Shown one piece after another: positions 1-7,400 of a stretch of 9,292 nt of DNA. A program made the position numbers and the translations under genes. A model generated the notes under the pieces. That model made no database searches. It was not told the DNA's origin and saw nothing but the letters and a program-made list of their open reading frames with translations. Origin of the DNA: Flavobacteriales bacterium UBA6772 (GTDB taxonomy: Bacteria; Bacteroidota; Bacteroidia; Flavobacteriales; UBA7430); NCBI GenBank assembly GCA_002453265.1, contig DKGK01000037.1, positions 1 through 9,292 of the forward strand. The letters run 5' to 3'. Numbering within the stretch: the stretch's first letter is position 1; each line of letters opens with the position of its first letter.

Positions 1-370
1 TTTCTATCGCTAATGTAGAATCCGATGGCCATAGATGTACTCCTTTTAAAAGAGCAATCTGCTCTTTTTTTGCCACTTGAAGAAGGACTTTTTCCTCGTA
101 TATTTGCTCAATACTTAGCCAGTTATCAATTGATTGTAACCGATAAAAATCATCTGATGATAAAACAAAACTTTTTGAAGTAGTAGATTGAACCTTAAAA
201 TCAGAATTCACCTCCTGATACATGGATTTAATTAAAGTCTCAAATCCATTAAATACAGAGAGAACGACAACTAAAGCAAGTGTTCCTACCGCAACCCCTA
301 AAACAGATATTGCAGTAATACTATTTACAGCATTTTTACTCTTTGAAGAAAATAAATAGCGACGTGCCAT
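1..370 (-). CDS. FtsX/LolC/E-type ABC transporter permease, N-terminal part (truncated by window edge)
   Basis: The minus-strand frame opens with ATG at 370 and runs off the left edge, giving about 123 residues that begin MARRYLFSSKSKNAVNSITA. The sequence shows a short basic N-terminus and then one long hydrophobic helix (about residues 17-40, ISVLGVAVGTLALVVVLSVF). A soluble segment follows that would lie in the periplasm. This is the N-terminal layout of FtsX-like/LolC-LolE permeases: the 'NxIxxISVxGVAxGTxALxxVLSVFNGFE' pattern, then a MacB-type periplasmic domain. By family, such permeases work with a separate ATPase to move lipoproteins or other envelope substrates out of the inner membrane. 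The exact substrate cannot be read from this part. The start lies 20 bp after the rbfA stop on the same strand, so the two are probably co-transcribed. The family is well supported, but the C-terminal three-helix FtsX domain is outside the window. Confidence 0.85.
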   Translation of the reverse strand, partial: MARRYLFSSKSKNAVNSITAISVLGVAVGTLALVVVLSVFNGFETLIKSMYQEVNSDFKVQSTTSKSFVLSSDDFYRLQSIDNWLSIEQIYEEKVLLQVAKKEQIALLKGVHLWPSDSTLAIE

Positions 371-390
371 GAAAAGAGCAATATTCAAAA

Positions 391-750
391 CTACTCTGGA
401 GTATTGCTTGCGTCGCCTTTTAATAGACGCTCAATGTTTTCTGCATAATCAACAGAATCGTCAATAAAGAAGGACAACTCGGGCACTATTCTTAATTGAT
501 GACGTACTAGTTTACCCAGTTCGTTTCTGATTTCTTTTCCTTGAATACTTACCGCCTTTAAAAAGGCCTCTTTGTCTTTTAATGGAAACACACTTAAATA
601 CACTTTTGCATAAGACAAATCTGGACTCATACGAACCAAAGATACCGATATTATGGCACCAGGAGCGATTGAACTCGTTCTAGTCATTAAAATTTGTGCA
701 ATGTCTTTTTGAATCTGACGACCTACTTTTTTCTGTCTTGTACTTTCCAT
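391..750 (-). CDS. rbfA: 30S ribosome-binding factor RbfA
   Basis: The 119-residue protein starts MESTRQKKVGRQIQKDIAQI and belongs to the RbfA family. RbfA is a small KH-fold protein that binds the 30S subunit and helps late 16S rRNA maturation, particularly in the cold. Visible family features are the N-terminal R-Q-K-K-V-G-R-Q-I helix, the central ISVSLVRMSPDLSYAKVYLS strand-helix-strand segment, and the VRHQLRIVPELSFFIDDSVDY end. The length is normal for the family (about 110-130). An in-frame ATG seven codons upstream (771) would add MIAYLCH. I prefer the ATG at 750 because MESTRQKK-like sequence is the usual family N-terminus and the extra residues have no family counterpart. No clear Shine-Dalgarno precedes either start, which is common in Bacteroidota. 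It is the first gene of a leftward unit with the permease at 370 and is divergent from the exporter at 893. Confidence 0.95.
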   Translation of the reverse strand: MESTRQKKVGRQIQKDIAQILMTRTSSIAPGAIISVSLVRMSPDLSYAKVYLSVFPLKDKEAFLKAVSIQGKEIRNELGKLVRHQLRIVPELSFFIDDSVDYAENIERLLKGDASNTPE

Positions 751-842
751 ATGGCAAAGATAAGCAATCAATTTGATTCTACTCTCTTAATTAAGTTCGC
801 ATAGAATAGTCTTTAGGAATTAATCTATATCAAATTGAATGG

Positions 843-850
843 TATCTTTG
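843..850 (+). promoter_or_regulatory. Possible Bacteroidota-type -7 element (TATCTTTG) for the exporter-epimerase unit
   Basis: TATCTTTG fits the Bacteroidota -7 consensus TAnnTTTG and lies 43 bp before the ATG at 893, in the divergent intergenic region. I do not see a good -33 TTG at the expected distance of about 19-21 bp upstream, so this is tentative. Between it and the start, an A/G-rich stretch (AAAAAGGAAAAAA, 874-886) could serve as a weak ribosome-binding site. Confidence 0.3.
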
Positions 851-892
851 TTGTTGATAAAAGATTAATCCCTAAAAAGGAAAAAATACTAA

Positions 893-2728
893 ATGAGCCA
901 TTTTTATACCATCTTAAAATTCGCCTATCCTTATAAGCGATTAGCATTACTTAACGCCTTACTCAATATACTTTCGGTAATATTTGGATTATTTTCTTTT
1001 ACCTTAGTTATTCCAATGTTGGGGATATTATTCGATACGCAACAAACGGTAAGTTTAAAACCTACTGGAGAATTTTCTACCGAATGGGTAAAAGATTATT
1101 TATCGTATTGGATGAGTTCTTCCATAGAACAAGTAGGTCCTTCTAAGGCTCTCGGATATATATGCGTAGGTATTGTATTTGCCTTTTTTCTTAAAAACCT
1201 AACTCGATACCTCGCTCAATATACGTTAGCCCCAATTAGAACAGGGATTTCTAGAGATTTACGTAGAGCTTTACACACAAAATTATCTTTACTTTCTATT
1301 TCTTATTTTTCTGAAAAAAGAAAAGGCGATTTAATGTCGCGAATGACCACAGATGTAAATCAGGTAGAAGCCTCTATGATGAGCACTTTAGGCTTAATAG
1401 TTCGAGATCCTGTAAACATTATCACATCAATCGTTTTATTACTTGTTATGAGTCCCAAACTTACCTTGGTTGTTTTCTTTTTATTTCCTGTTGCTGGACT
1501 TATTATTGGAAATATTGGAAAAAGCTTAAAACGTAAATCTCGGAAAGGTCAAGTACAAATAGCACGTATTTTATCTGCTATAGAAGAAAATATTTTTGGA
1601 CTTAAAGTAATAAAAGCATTTAATGCTGAAAAACAAATTAACAACAAGTTTGAAGACGAATTAGAGAAACATCAAAGCATTATGTTGAGTATAATGCGAA
1701 GAAGAGATTTAGCATCTCCTATGAGTGAATTTTTAAGCACAATGGTAATGGTAGTTGTTATTTGGTATGGAGGAAATTTAATTTTCGATAGCCAATTAAA
1801 CCCAGAAGACAACTCTTTAAGTCCCCAAGCATTTATTGGATTTATCGTTATTTTCTCTCAAATTTTACCTCCAGTAAAATCACTTTCTCAAGGTTATTAT
1901 AGTATACAAAGAGGGGCAGCTTCTGCAGAAAGAATAAGTGAAATTTTAGACGCAGAAATTGAGGTAAAAGAAAAGCAAGATGCTACACCAATAAAGTCTT
2001 TTAAGAAATCTATCGTGTTTAAAAATGCAAATTTTGCTTATACCGAAAGTGCTGTTTTAAATAATATAAACTTAGAAATTGAGAAAGGTCAAACCATTGC
2101 ATTAGTTGGTCAATCGGGTGGTGGTAAAAGTACTTTAGCTAATTTAGTTGCTCGTTATTACGATGTAAAAGGTGGTAGTTTAAGTATTGACGGCCTGAAT
2201 ATTAAGAATTATAAATTAGCCGATTTAAGAGGATTAATGGGGATAGTTACACAAGATGCAATTCTGTTTAACGATACAATATTTAATAATATAGCTTTAG
2301 GAATTGAAAATCCAGATCCAGCCAAAATTATTGAAGCTGCTAAAATTGCAAATGCTCACGAGTTTATTACGAAATTTGAAGATGGCTACGAACACAATAT
2401 TGGCGATGGTGGACATAAATTATCTGGTGGACAAAAACAACGATTAAGCATTGCTAGAGCAGTGATGAAAAACCCATCTATTCTTATTTTAGATGAGGCT
2501 ACATCAGCTTTAGATTCCGAATCGGAACGTTTAGTACAAGATGCTCTCACCAAATTAATGGCAAACAGAACATCCATTGTTATTGCTCATAGACTCTCTA
2601 CCATAAAAAGTGCCAATAGAATTGTGGTAATTAACGATGGTGAAATTGTAGAGCAAGGTACTCACGAAGAATTACTATTAACAGAAGGACAATATCATAA
2701 ACTTCATCACATGCAAAACCTAAACTAA
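893..2728 (+). CDS. MsbA-like ABC exporter, fused transmembrane and ATPase domains
   Basis: This 611-residue type-I ABC exporter half-transporter would work as a homodimer in the inner membrane. The transmembrane domain is roughly residues 15-330. It has a first long helix (about 17-47), an extracytoplasmic loop of about 40 residues (48-85) and further helices near 86-108, 163-208, 275-298 and 310-328. The ATPase domain (about 370-608) is complete: Walker A GQSGGGKST (406-414), Q-loop Q454, signature LSGGQ (510-514), Walker B LILD with catalytic E535, D-loop SALD (538-541) and switch H566. The family (MsbA/ABCB-like) flips lipids such as lipid A, or exports drugs or peptides. Sequence alone does not tell which. 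No cysteine-peptidase domain is present, so it is not a bacteriocin exporter. Its TAA stop shares a base with the ATG of the epimerase gene (TAATG). All catalytic motifs are intact, so it is expected to be functional. An MsbA role is an inference. Confidence 0.93.
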   Translation: MSHFYTILKFAYPYKRLALLNALLNILSVIFGLFSFTLVIPMLGILFDTQQTVSLKPTGEFSTEWVKDYLSYWMSSSIEQVGPSKALGYICVGIVFAFFLKNLTRYLAQYTLAPIRTGISRDLRRALHTKLSLLSISYFSEKRKGDLMSRMTTDVNQVEASMMSTLGLIVRDPVNIITSIVLLLVMSPKLTLVVFFLFPVAGLIIGNIGKSLKRKSRKGQVQIARILSAIEENIFGLKVIKAFNAEKQINNKFEDELEKHQSIMLSIMRRRDLASPMSEFLSTMVMVVVIWYGGNLIFDSQLNPEDNSLSPQAFIGFIVIFSQILPPVKSLSQGYYSIQRGAASAERISEILDAEIEVKEKQDATPIKSFKKSIVFKNANFAYTESAVLNNINLEIEKGQTIALVGQSGGGKSTLANLVARYYDVKGGSLSIDGLNIKNYKLADLRGLMGIVTQDAILFNDTIFNNIALGIENPDPAKIIEAAKIANAHEFITKFEDGYEHNIGDGGHKLSGGQKQRLSIARAVMKNPSILILDEATSALDSESERLVQDALTKLMANRTSIVIAHRLSTIKSANRIVVINDGEIVEQGTHEELLLTEGQYHKLHHMQNLN

Positions 2729-3132
2729 TGGTAGAAAAAATTGAACATATTGGAATTGCAGTTAAAGATATAGAAGCAGCAAATACAGTTTATGAAAACC
2801 TTTTAGGTGTCTCCTCTTATAAAATGGAGAATGTAGAAAGCGAAGGAGTTAGTACTTCATTTTTTAGAACTGGAGATAGTAAAATTGAATTGCTAGAAGC
2901 TACAAATCCTCAAAGTGCCATCGCTAAATTTATTGAAAAGAAAGGCGAAGGGATTCATCATATAGCCTTTGCAGTAAATGATATTAAGGCAGAAATGAAA
3001 CGATTATCGGAACTAGGATTTAATGTATTGAATAAAGAACCGAAAAAAGGAGCAGACAATAAATTGGTCTGTTTTATTCATCCAAAAAACACTAATGGTG
3101 TTTTGGTTGAACTCTGCCAAGAAATAAAATAA
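2728..3132 (+). CDS. mce: Methylmalonyl-CoA epimerase
   Basis: The 134-residue protein belongs to the vicinal-oxygen-chelate (glyoxalase-fold) superfamily. It interconverts (2R)- and (2S)-methylmalonyl-CoA, linking propionyl-CoA and succinyl-CoA in the cytoplasm. Two beta-alpha-beta-beta-beta modules are visible: KIEHIGIAVKDIEAA (4-18) and GIHHIAFAVNDIKAEM (75-90). Likely metal ligands are H7, H77 or H78 and E128 (in GVLVEL), with E54 in KIELLEA as the fourth position. The segments IAKFIEKKGEGIHHIAF and FIHPKNTNGVLVEL are typical of the epimerase rather than of glyoxalase I. Length is normal. The ATG overlaps the stop of the exporter gene, which suggests translational coupling. The partner methylmalonyl-CoA mutase genes are not in this window. 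A degraded CoA-thioesterase remnant follows about 50 bp downstream. The assignment is strong from motif pattern and length. Confidence 0.93.
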   Translation: MVEKIEHIGIAVKDIEAANTVYENLLGVSSYKMENVESEGVSTSFFRTGDSKIELLEATNPQSAIAKFIEKKGEGIHHIAFAVNDIKAEMKRLSELGFNVLNKEPKKGADNKLVCFIHPKNTNGVLVELCQEIK

Positions 3133-3183
3133 AACAAACACGCATTTATAAACATCACTCATTCTACCACTAAATTAAAAGCG

Positions 3184-3427
3184 ATGATTTAGCATAGTAT
3201 AAAAACTGTAAAACCAAGAGGTGTTTTTGATGGACAATTAGTAAATTGGATAGACGAGTATGCTGCCATTTATGTGATGAGTCAATTAAATTTAAAACAC
3301 ATTGCGAAGAAGTAAATGTCTAAAGTTTTATTTCTGGAACCAGCTAAATTATGGTGAAACATAAAGCTCAGATAAAACAAAGCCAAAAGTAATATTGACA
3401 ATAAATAAGATTGTATTTGTTTTTTAG
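3184..3427 (+). pseudogene. Decayed hotdog-fold acyl-CoA thioesterase (YciA/acyl-CoA hydrolase type)
   Basis: The 310-bp gap after the epimerase encodes broken pieces that match this thioesterase family in order. From ATG 3184 the frame reads M-I-stop-H-S-I-K-T-V-K-P, which lines up with the usual M-x-F-H-T-R-K-x-V-K-P start. Then RGVFDGQLVNWIDEYAAIY (3217-3273) corresponds to the family motif N-G-x-L-F-G-G-x-L-x-W-I-D-E-x-A-A-I-Y, with a few residues lost between K-P and R-G. A TAA at 3313 sits where the family has the Tyr of K-Y-M-S. MSKVLFLEPAKLW follows, then a TGA at 3355. The reading then shifts to the next frame, where KTKPKVILTINKIVFVF (3374-3424) matches the family's C-terminal strand. 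Intact members are about 125-170 residues. The remnant has three in-frame stops, a frameshift and missing central sequence, and the FGG motif reads FDG. What is seen is the ordered similarity. The family match is from memory of its motifs, not a search. Confidence 0.7.
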
Positions 3428-3442
3428 ATCAAATGACAAAGC

Positions 3443-4057
3443 TCATGACATAAGTTGAGCAATTCGTTCATTATCTTTTAGATGATAAGACCTCAATCCG
3501 GCCTTTAAAGCTCCTTGAACATGTTGTGGAGAATCATCTATAAATAATGTCTCCGAAGCCTTTAAATCCTGTTCGTTTACAATATGCATAAACACATTGA
3601 TATTCGGTTTTCGCAAACCGATTTCGTGAGATAAATATACTTTCTCGAATAAATCACAAAAGGCTGTAAATTCAGATTCCCCTACTCGATTTTGAATTTC
3701 TTCGATGTGAAAAATATTTGTATTACTCAATAGAAAAATACGATGACTTTTACTTAATTCTTGTAATTTAGAAATAGCATCTGGCATAAAATCGATTAAC
3801 ATTGCATTCCAAGCTTCTCTAATTTGAATAGAACTTAATGTATTTGGTAGAAATTTATTGATCCCAAAGAAAAATTCTTCTTTGGAAACTTTCCCAGTTT
3901 CTAAATTGTCGAACAAATCAGACTGACCTGCTTTTGCGTAAACTTGCTCAAAATCACTGATTCCCAAACTTTCAAAAGCTTGAATAGTGTTTTTGTAATT
4001 GATGGCATAAATAACACCACCCAAGTCGAAAATAATATTTTTAATTCCTGTTAGCAT
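3443..4057 (-). CDS. HAD-superfamily hydrolase, YihX-like phosphatase
   Basis: The 204-residue cytoplasmic HAD hydrolase has all four catalytic motifs. Motif I is IIFDLGGVI with nucleophile D11. Motif II is LLSNTN with S111. Motif III is K150 in LRKP, and motif IV is LFIDDS with D174/D175. An alpha-helical C1 cap lies between motifs I and II (about 20-95). The second motif I Asp is replaced by Gly (DLGG), which is normal for the YihX/HAD-IA variant-3 subgroup. The segment VYLSHEIGLRKPNINVF closely resembles the corresponding part of E. coli YihX, an alpha-D-glucose-1-phosphate phosphatase. Family members dephosphorylate sugar phosphates or similar small metabolites. The real substrate here is unknown. 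An A/G-rich GAGAGAT lies just before the ATG and could be a weak ribosome-binding site. The stop is only 15 bp from the end of the convergent thioesterase remnant. Confidence 0.9.
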   Translation of the reverse strand: MLTGIKNIIFDLGGVIYAINYKNTIQAFESLGISDFEQVYAKAGQSDLFDNLETGKVSKEEFFFGINKFLPNTLSSIQIREAWNAMLIDFMPDAISKLQELSKSHRIFLLSNTNIFHIEEIQNRVGESEFTAFCDLFEKVYLSHEIGLRKPNINVFMHIVNEQDLKASETLFIDDSPQHVQGALKAGLRSYHLKDNERIAQLMS

Positions 4058-4071
4058 ATCTCTCTATTTCG

Positions 4072-4102
4072 TTGCAAGGTAAACAGATATTGTGTATTAT
4101 TG
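4072..4102 (+). promoter_or_regulatory. Possible promoter for the CAT-anticodon tRNA
   Basis: TTG (4072-4074) and TATTATTG (4095-4102) are 20 bp apart and resemble the Bacteroidota -33 TTG and -7 TAnnTTTG elements, with one mismatch in the second. Transcription would start near 4108, leaving a leader of about 40 nt before the tRNA. The position is sensible, but the elements are short, so this is tentative. Confidence 0.35.
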
Positions 4103-4149
4103 CAGCCTGATTCAATGGTAAATCACTTCGGTGAAAAACTATTAAATTA

Positions 4150-4223
4150 GGGCCTATAACTCAGTTGGTTAGAGTATCTGACTCATAATCAGAAAGTCCC
4201 TGGTTCGAGCCCAGGTGGGCCCA
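4150..4223 (+). tRNA. tRNA with CAT anticodon (elongator tRNA-Met, or tRNA-Ile2 if lysidine-modified)
   Basis: A full cloverleaf of 74 nt can be folded by eye. The acceptor is GGGCCTA with TGGGCCC (one G-U pair), and the D-stem is ACTC/GAGT with loop AGTTGGTTA. The anticodon stem is TCTGA/TCAGA with loop CTCATAA, placing anticodon CAT at 4184-4186. The variable loop is AAGTC, the T-arm is CCTGG-TTCGAGC-CCAGG, and the discriminator is A. No CCA is encoded (the next bases are CAA), so the end must be added after transcription. It is not an initiator, because the first acceptor pair is a normal G-C and the anticodon stem lacks three consecutive G-C pairs. The D-stem begins with A10-U25 in place of the near-universal G10-C25. 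C4-G69 and C5-G68 in the acceptor resemble the E. coli tRNA-Ile2 determinants for TilS, so Met versus Ile2 remains open. Confidence 0.95.
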
Positions 4224-4228
4224 CAATC

Positions 4229-4265
4229 AAAACTCCTTTTCGTTAAAACGAAAAGGAGTTTTTTT
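4229..4265 (+). terminator. Intrinsic terminator directly after the tRNA
   Basis: A perfect 14-bp stem (AAAACTCCTTTTCG at 4229-4242 pairing with 4249-4262) encloses a 6-nt loop and leads into a run of seven T (4259-4265). It starts six bases after the tRNA discriminator and would end the tRNA transcript. Confidence 0.9.
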
Positions 4266-4270
4266 AGCAT

Positions 4271-4301
4271 TAATTAGAGCTAAATCATTAGCTTTTAATT
4301 A
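4271..4301. repeat. AT-rich imperfect hairpin between two terminators
   Basis: TAATTAGAGCTAA (4271-4283) pairs with TTAGCTTTTAATTA (4288-4301) across a 4-nt loop. There is one bulged T and one G-U pair on the plus strand. No T-run follows, so it is not a standard terminator. Its role is unknown. It may simply be part of the 3' untranslated structure. Confidence 0.5.
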
Positions 4302-4309
4302 GGTACAAT

Positions 4310-4337
4310 AAAAGCTCCCCAATGGGGAGCTTTTTAT
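4310..4337. terminator. Probable bidirectional terminator (tRNA side and end of the large secreted-protein gene)
   Basis: A perfect 11-bp stem, AAAAGCTCCCC (4310-4320) with GGGGAGCTTTT (4324-4334), has a 3-nt loop. The plus strand continues with T4335 and then ATTT. The minus strand reads into TTTTATTGT after the stem. It therefore can end minus-strand transcripts of the 1464-residue gene, whose stop is about 110 bp away. It can also catch plus-strand read-through past the first tRNA terminator. Confidence 0.75.
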
Positions 4338-4442
4338 TTAATAGAGAAACTTACGAAGCTTCTAATATTGAAATATTAGTATCCTCATTTTCGCAATTAC
4401 TTACACAGCTTTATAAAACAGTAAAACCAAAGGCATTTATAT

Positions 4443-7400
4443 TTATTTAATTATTTGAAGTCGCTTGCTTTTTAATTGGTTATTACACCTTATTTGGTAA
4501 AGGTATGAACCTGCAGAAAGGCTGTTTACATCAATACTAAATTCATGATAACCTTTAGAATAGGTTCCTTTAGCAAGATCTAAAACCTTGTTGCCAATCA
4601 CATCAAAAAGTGCTAGTTGTAGCTCACTATCATTTTTGATATACAAACGAATTAAGGTTTTATTTTTCGCTGGATTGGGCACTGCATCCATTAATTGGAT
4701 ACTACTCTCAATAATATTTTCTGTTATTTGTATTGCAATACTAAATTGATCTTGAAGGTAAGAAGAACCTTCTTTAGTATTTATTTGAATTTCATTTTCT
4801 TTACCAGTAGCCTTAGTCCGTAGTTTATAAGTAACTTCTTCGGTGGGATATAATCCTTCTTTTTCATCGGTAAGGACATCGTCTCCCCAAAGACAAATTA
4901 CGGTATTAGGGAATGTCACTTTACTAGCACCAATAAGTCTGCCTTCTGCATCGTAGGCATAAATCTCATCGTAAGAATTTATTGGTGTATTCCATGCTTT
5001 TTCTGGGATTAAGAGATGCATATTAGAGCCTGTATTCAATCTAAATTCCTTAGTAGAGATTTCGTTGTTTATAGTCTTTAGATCTGCGTTTCGGTATTCT
5101 GAATTATTAGAAATGTATTGCAAATTAAATGCTGAACTCGCTTTTAACTGATAGCCTTGACCAGCTTCGAAATCGCCAATTCCGTTAAAGTTCCAATCTG
5201 GTAAATAAACACTTCCTAGGTAGTTTTTTACGATTACAATAGCATTCGAAACCTCTTCTAAAACCAATTCTGCATTGGCATTATTCTGTCGTAAATATGG
5301 GATTATATTCCAGCCTTCTTCTACCGCTACCGTTGTGTTTTCTGGCATAACAATTTCTCCTTCAACAGTAAAAAAAGTGTTAGCAGAAACTTTTATTTGG
5401 TAACCTTCGTAATTACTTATAGTTCCGATGGAGTTAAAATTCCAGTCGGGTAAGTAAGCGTTTCCTAAATAATCTTTTACAATAACAATATTGTCAACCA
5501 CCTCATTTAGTACATTTTCTAAATCTGAGTTTGTAGGAATTATATAGGTTGAAATTAAATTCCAGCCTTGATTTAAATCAATGACTTGCCCACCAAAAGC
5601 AATGTATTCACAAGAACCATTATCTATATTTGCATTGGAATTATAGTTAGTTGCATTAGCATCTATACAACCTAAAATAGGGTTGATAAGTTCTAAAGAT
5701 CCGTCGTTGTTTACAAAATTTACATTGTCTATAAACAGACTATTTCCATAAGCATTTACATTTACAAACTGAATATTTACGGTTTGGTTAGCGTATTCTA
5801 CTAAGCTTATATTCAAGTTATCCCAATCTTCACAAGTTGGTTCCCACCAAGAAGTATTGTCTGGAACAGTTGCTAAGTCTGTACCATAAGCTTCCCAAAG
5901 TGTAGACCATGTTTCTCCGCAATTTGTAGATACTTGTACTTTTAGTCCATCTGAATAGTTTGAAGAATAGCGAGCATAAGCATAATTGAAACTTAAAGTA
6001 GCATTATCGAAAATTGATAAATTAACTTTTGGACTGAGTAAACCTGCCTCGCTACCAACTTGGCTAATAGAAAAATTGTTTACATAAGCTGCTGTACTAA
6101 CTTCACAGTTAGCGTCTGCAACTACAATTTCTTCCCAAGAATAAGCAGCCTCAGGTAGTGACCACGCTGCTGGAGGAAATTCTCCAGAATCAAAGTTTTG
6201 GTTCATTTCACTTAATTCAGAAAGACTCAAATCTGTAAATTCTATGAAGTGTGCTATCGTTTGTGAGTCTGTACCATTTACATCACTTACAGTAAGTGTT
6301 ACATCAAAATTACCTGGGTTTGCATAGTAAACCATCGGATTTTCATCTGTAGAATTAGAGGGAACTCCACCAGGGAAAGACCATAAAAATTCTTCGCCCT
6401 CCGTTGTCATAGCTGAATGATTATAAAACTGTACTAGGTTATTGGTACAATTAATTGTAAAGTTGTCTGCTGCAATTTGTGCTGATGGAGGATTTTCTAT
6501 GTAGAAATCAACCTCCCAAACACCTTGATTGGTTCCATTTTTAAGTACCCCTTCTTTATAATAAGGGATCAATTGAGTGGAAAGTGTAAGAAGTGGAAGG
6601 TTATTATTGTATAAAATCCAGTCGCTCATACTATTATCTCTATAATAAACAGCCTGACGTGTACCAATATATACACCGCCATTAGAACCTCTTTGGTGTT
6701 CTATATTAGTAATGTTTTCATCGTTTAGTGTTTCTGTTGTCCAGTTTGTCCAAGAGCTTCCACCATTAGTAGATTTAAATACATCGTATCCTTGTCCGTC
6801 ACTAGGCGTGCCGTACATAGAAGTACGTACCATCCAAATATGGTTGGCATTATTGCTACTTATGGTTATATCATAAGGAATCCAAGTCTGTCCATTTACT
6901 ACAGATGATGATGGAGTAATGTCTGTCCAAGTACTCCCTGCATTGGTAGAACGATACATTTTTTTTGTATCCCACCAACCTGCGTAGGTAGCCACATATA
7001 TATAATCTGGATTAGACCAAGCTACTTCTACAGAAGTTACTTTTTCGCCAAAGTCGTGAAGGACTATTGAGCTTGCTCCGTTATCAAATGATTTATACAG
7101 GGTAGTTTCGTTTCCGATATATAAGATGTTTGGCGAGCGAGGATCAAATTCTAAGTTACTCGACTCTCCGATAATATAGGATGCATTTGGCTTATATTGC
7201 ATCGCAAAAGAGCCTAATCCTACGGTGCGATCTCCAGGTAAAATTCTGCCTCCCGTGTCGGTATATACTTTGGTAGCATCTGCAAAATTCACAAAACCAC
7301 GGTAGTTATCTCCACCCTCGGCACAAATCCACCCACCTTCGTAAACCTCATGGTCTTTAATCATTGTACCATTGTGATACGTACCACCCAGCATAACTTC

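Noticed and set aside
786..795. Palindrome CTTAATTAAG in the rbfA/exporter intergenic region as an operator
   Set aside because: A single AT-rich 10-mer without a second copy or a known regulator is not enough to call a binding site.
2386..2577. Open frame on the minus strand inside the exporter gene
   Set aside because: It lies wholly opposite the conserved ATPase motifs, and its product has no recognisable features. It is an antisense shadow.
4362..4379. Perfect AT-rich inverted repeat CTAATATT-GA-AATATTAG near the end of the large gene
   Set aside because: It is made almost only of A and T in an AT-rich spacer, with no T-run and no nearby promoter. Chance or a weak 3' UTR hairpin is enough to explain it.
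4348..4442. Short plus-strand frame ending with KTVKPKAFIFI, and a 12-codon minus-strand frame
   Set aside because: They are too short, have no start signal or recognisable match, and lie in the terminator/3' UTR zone.
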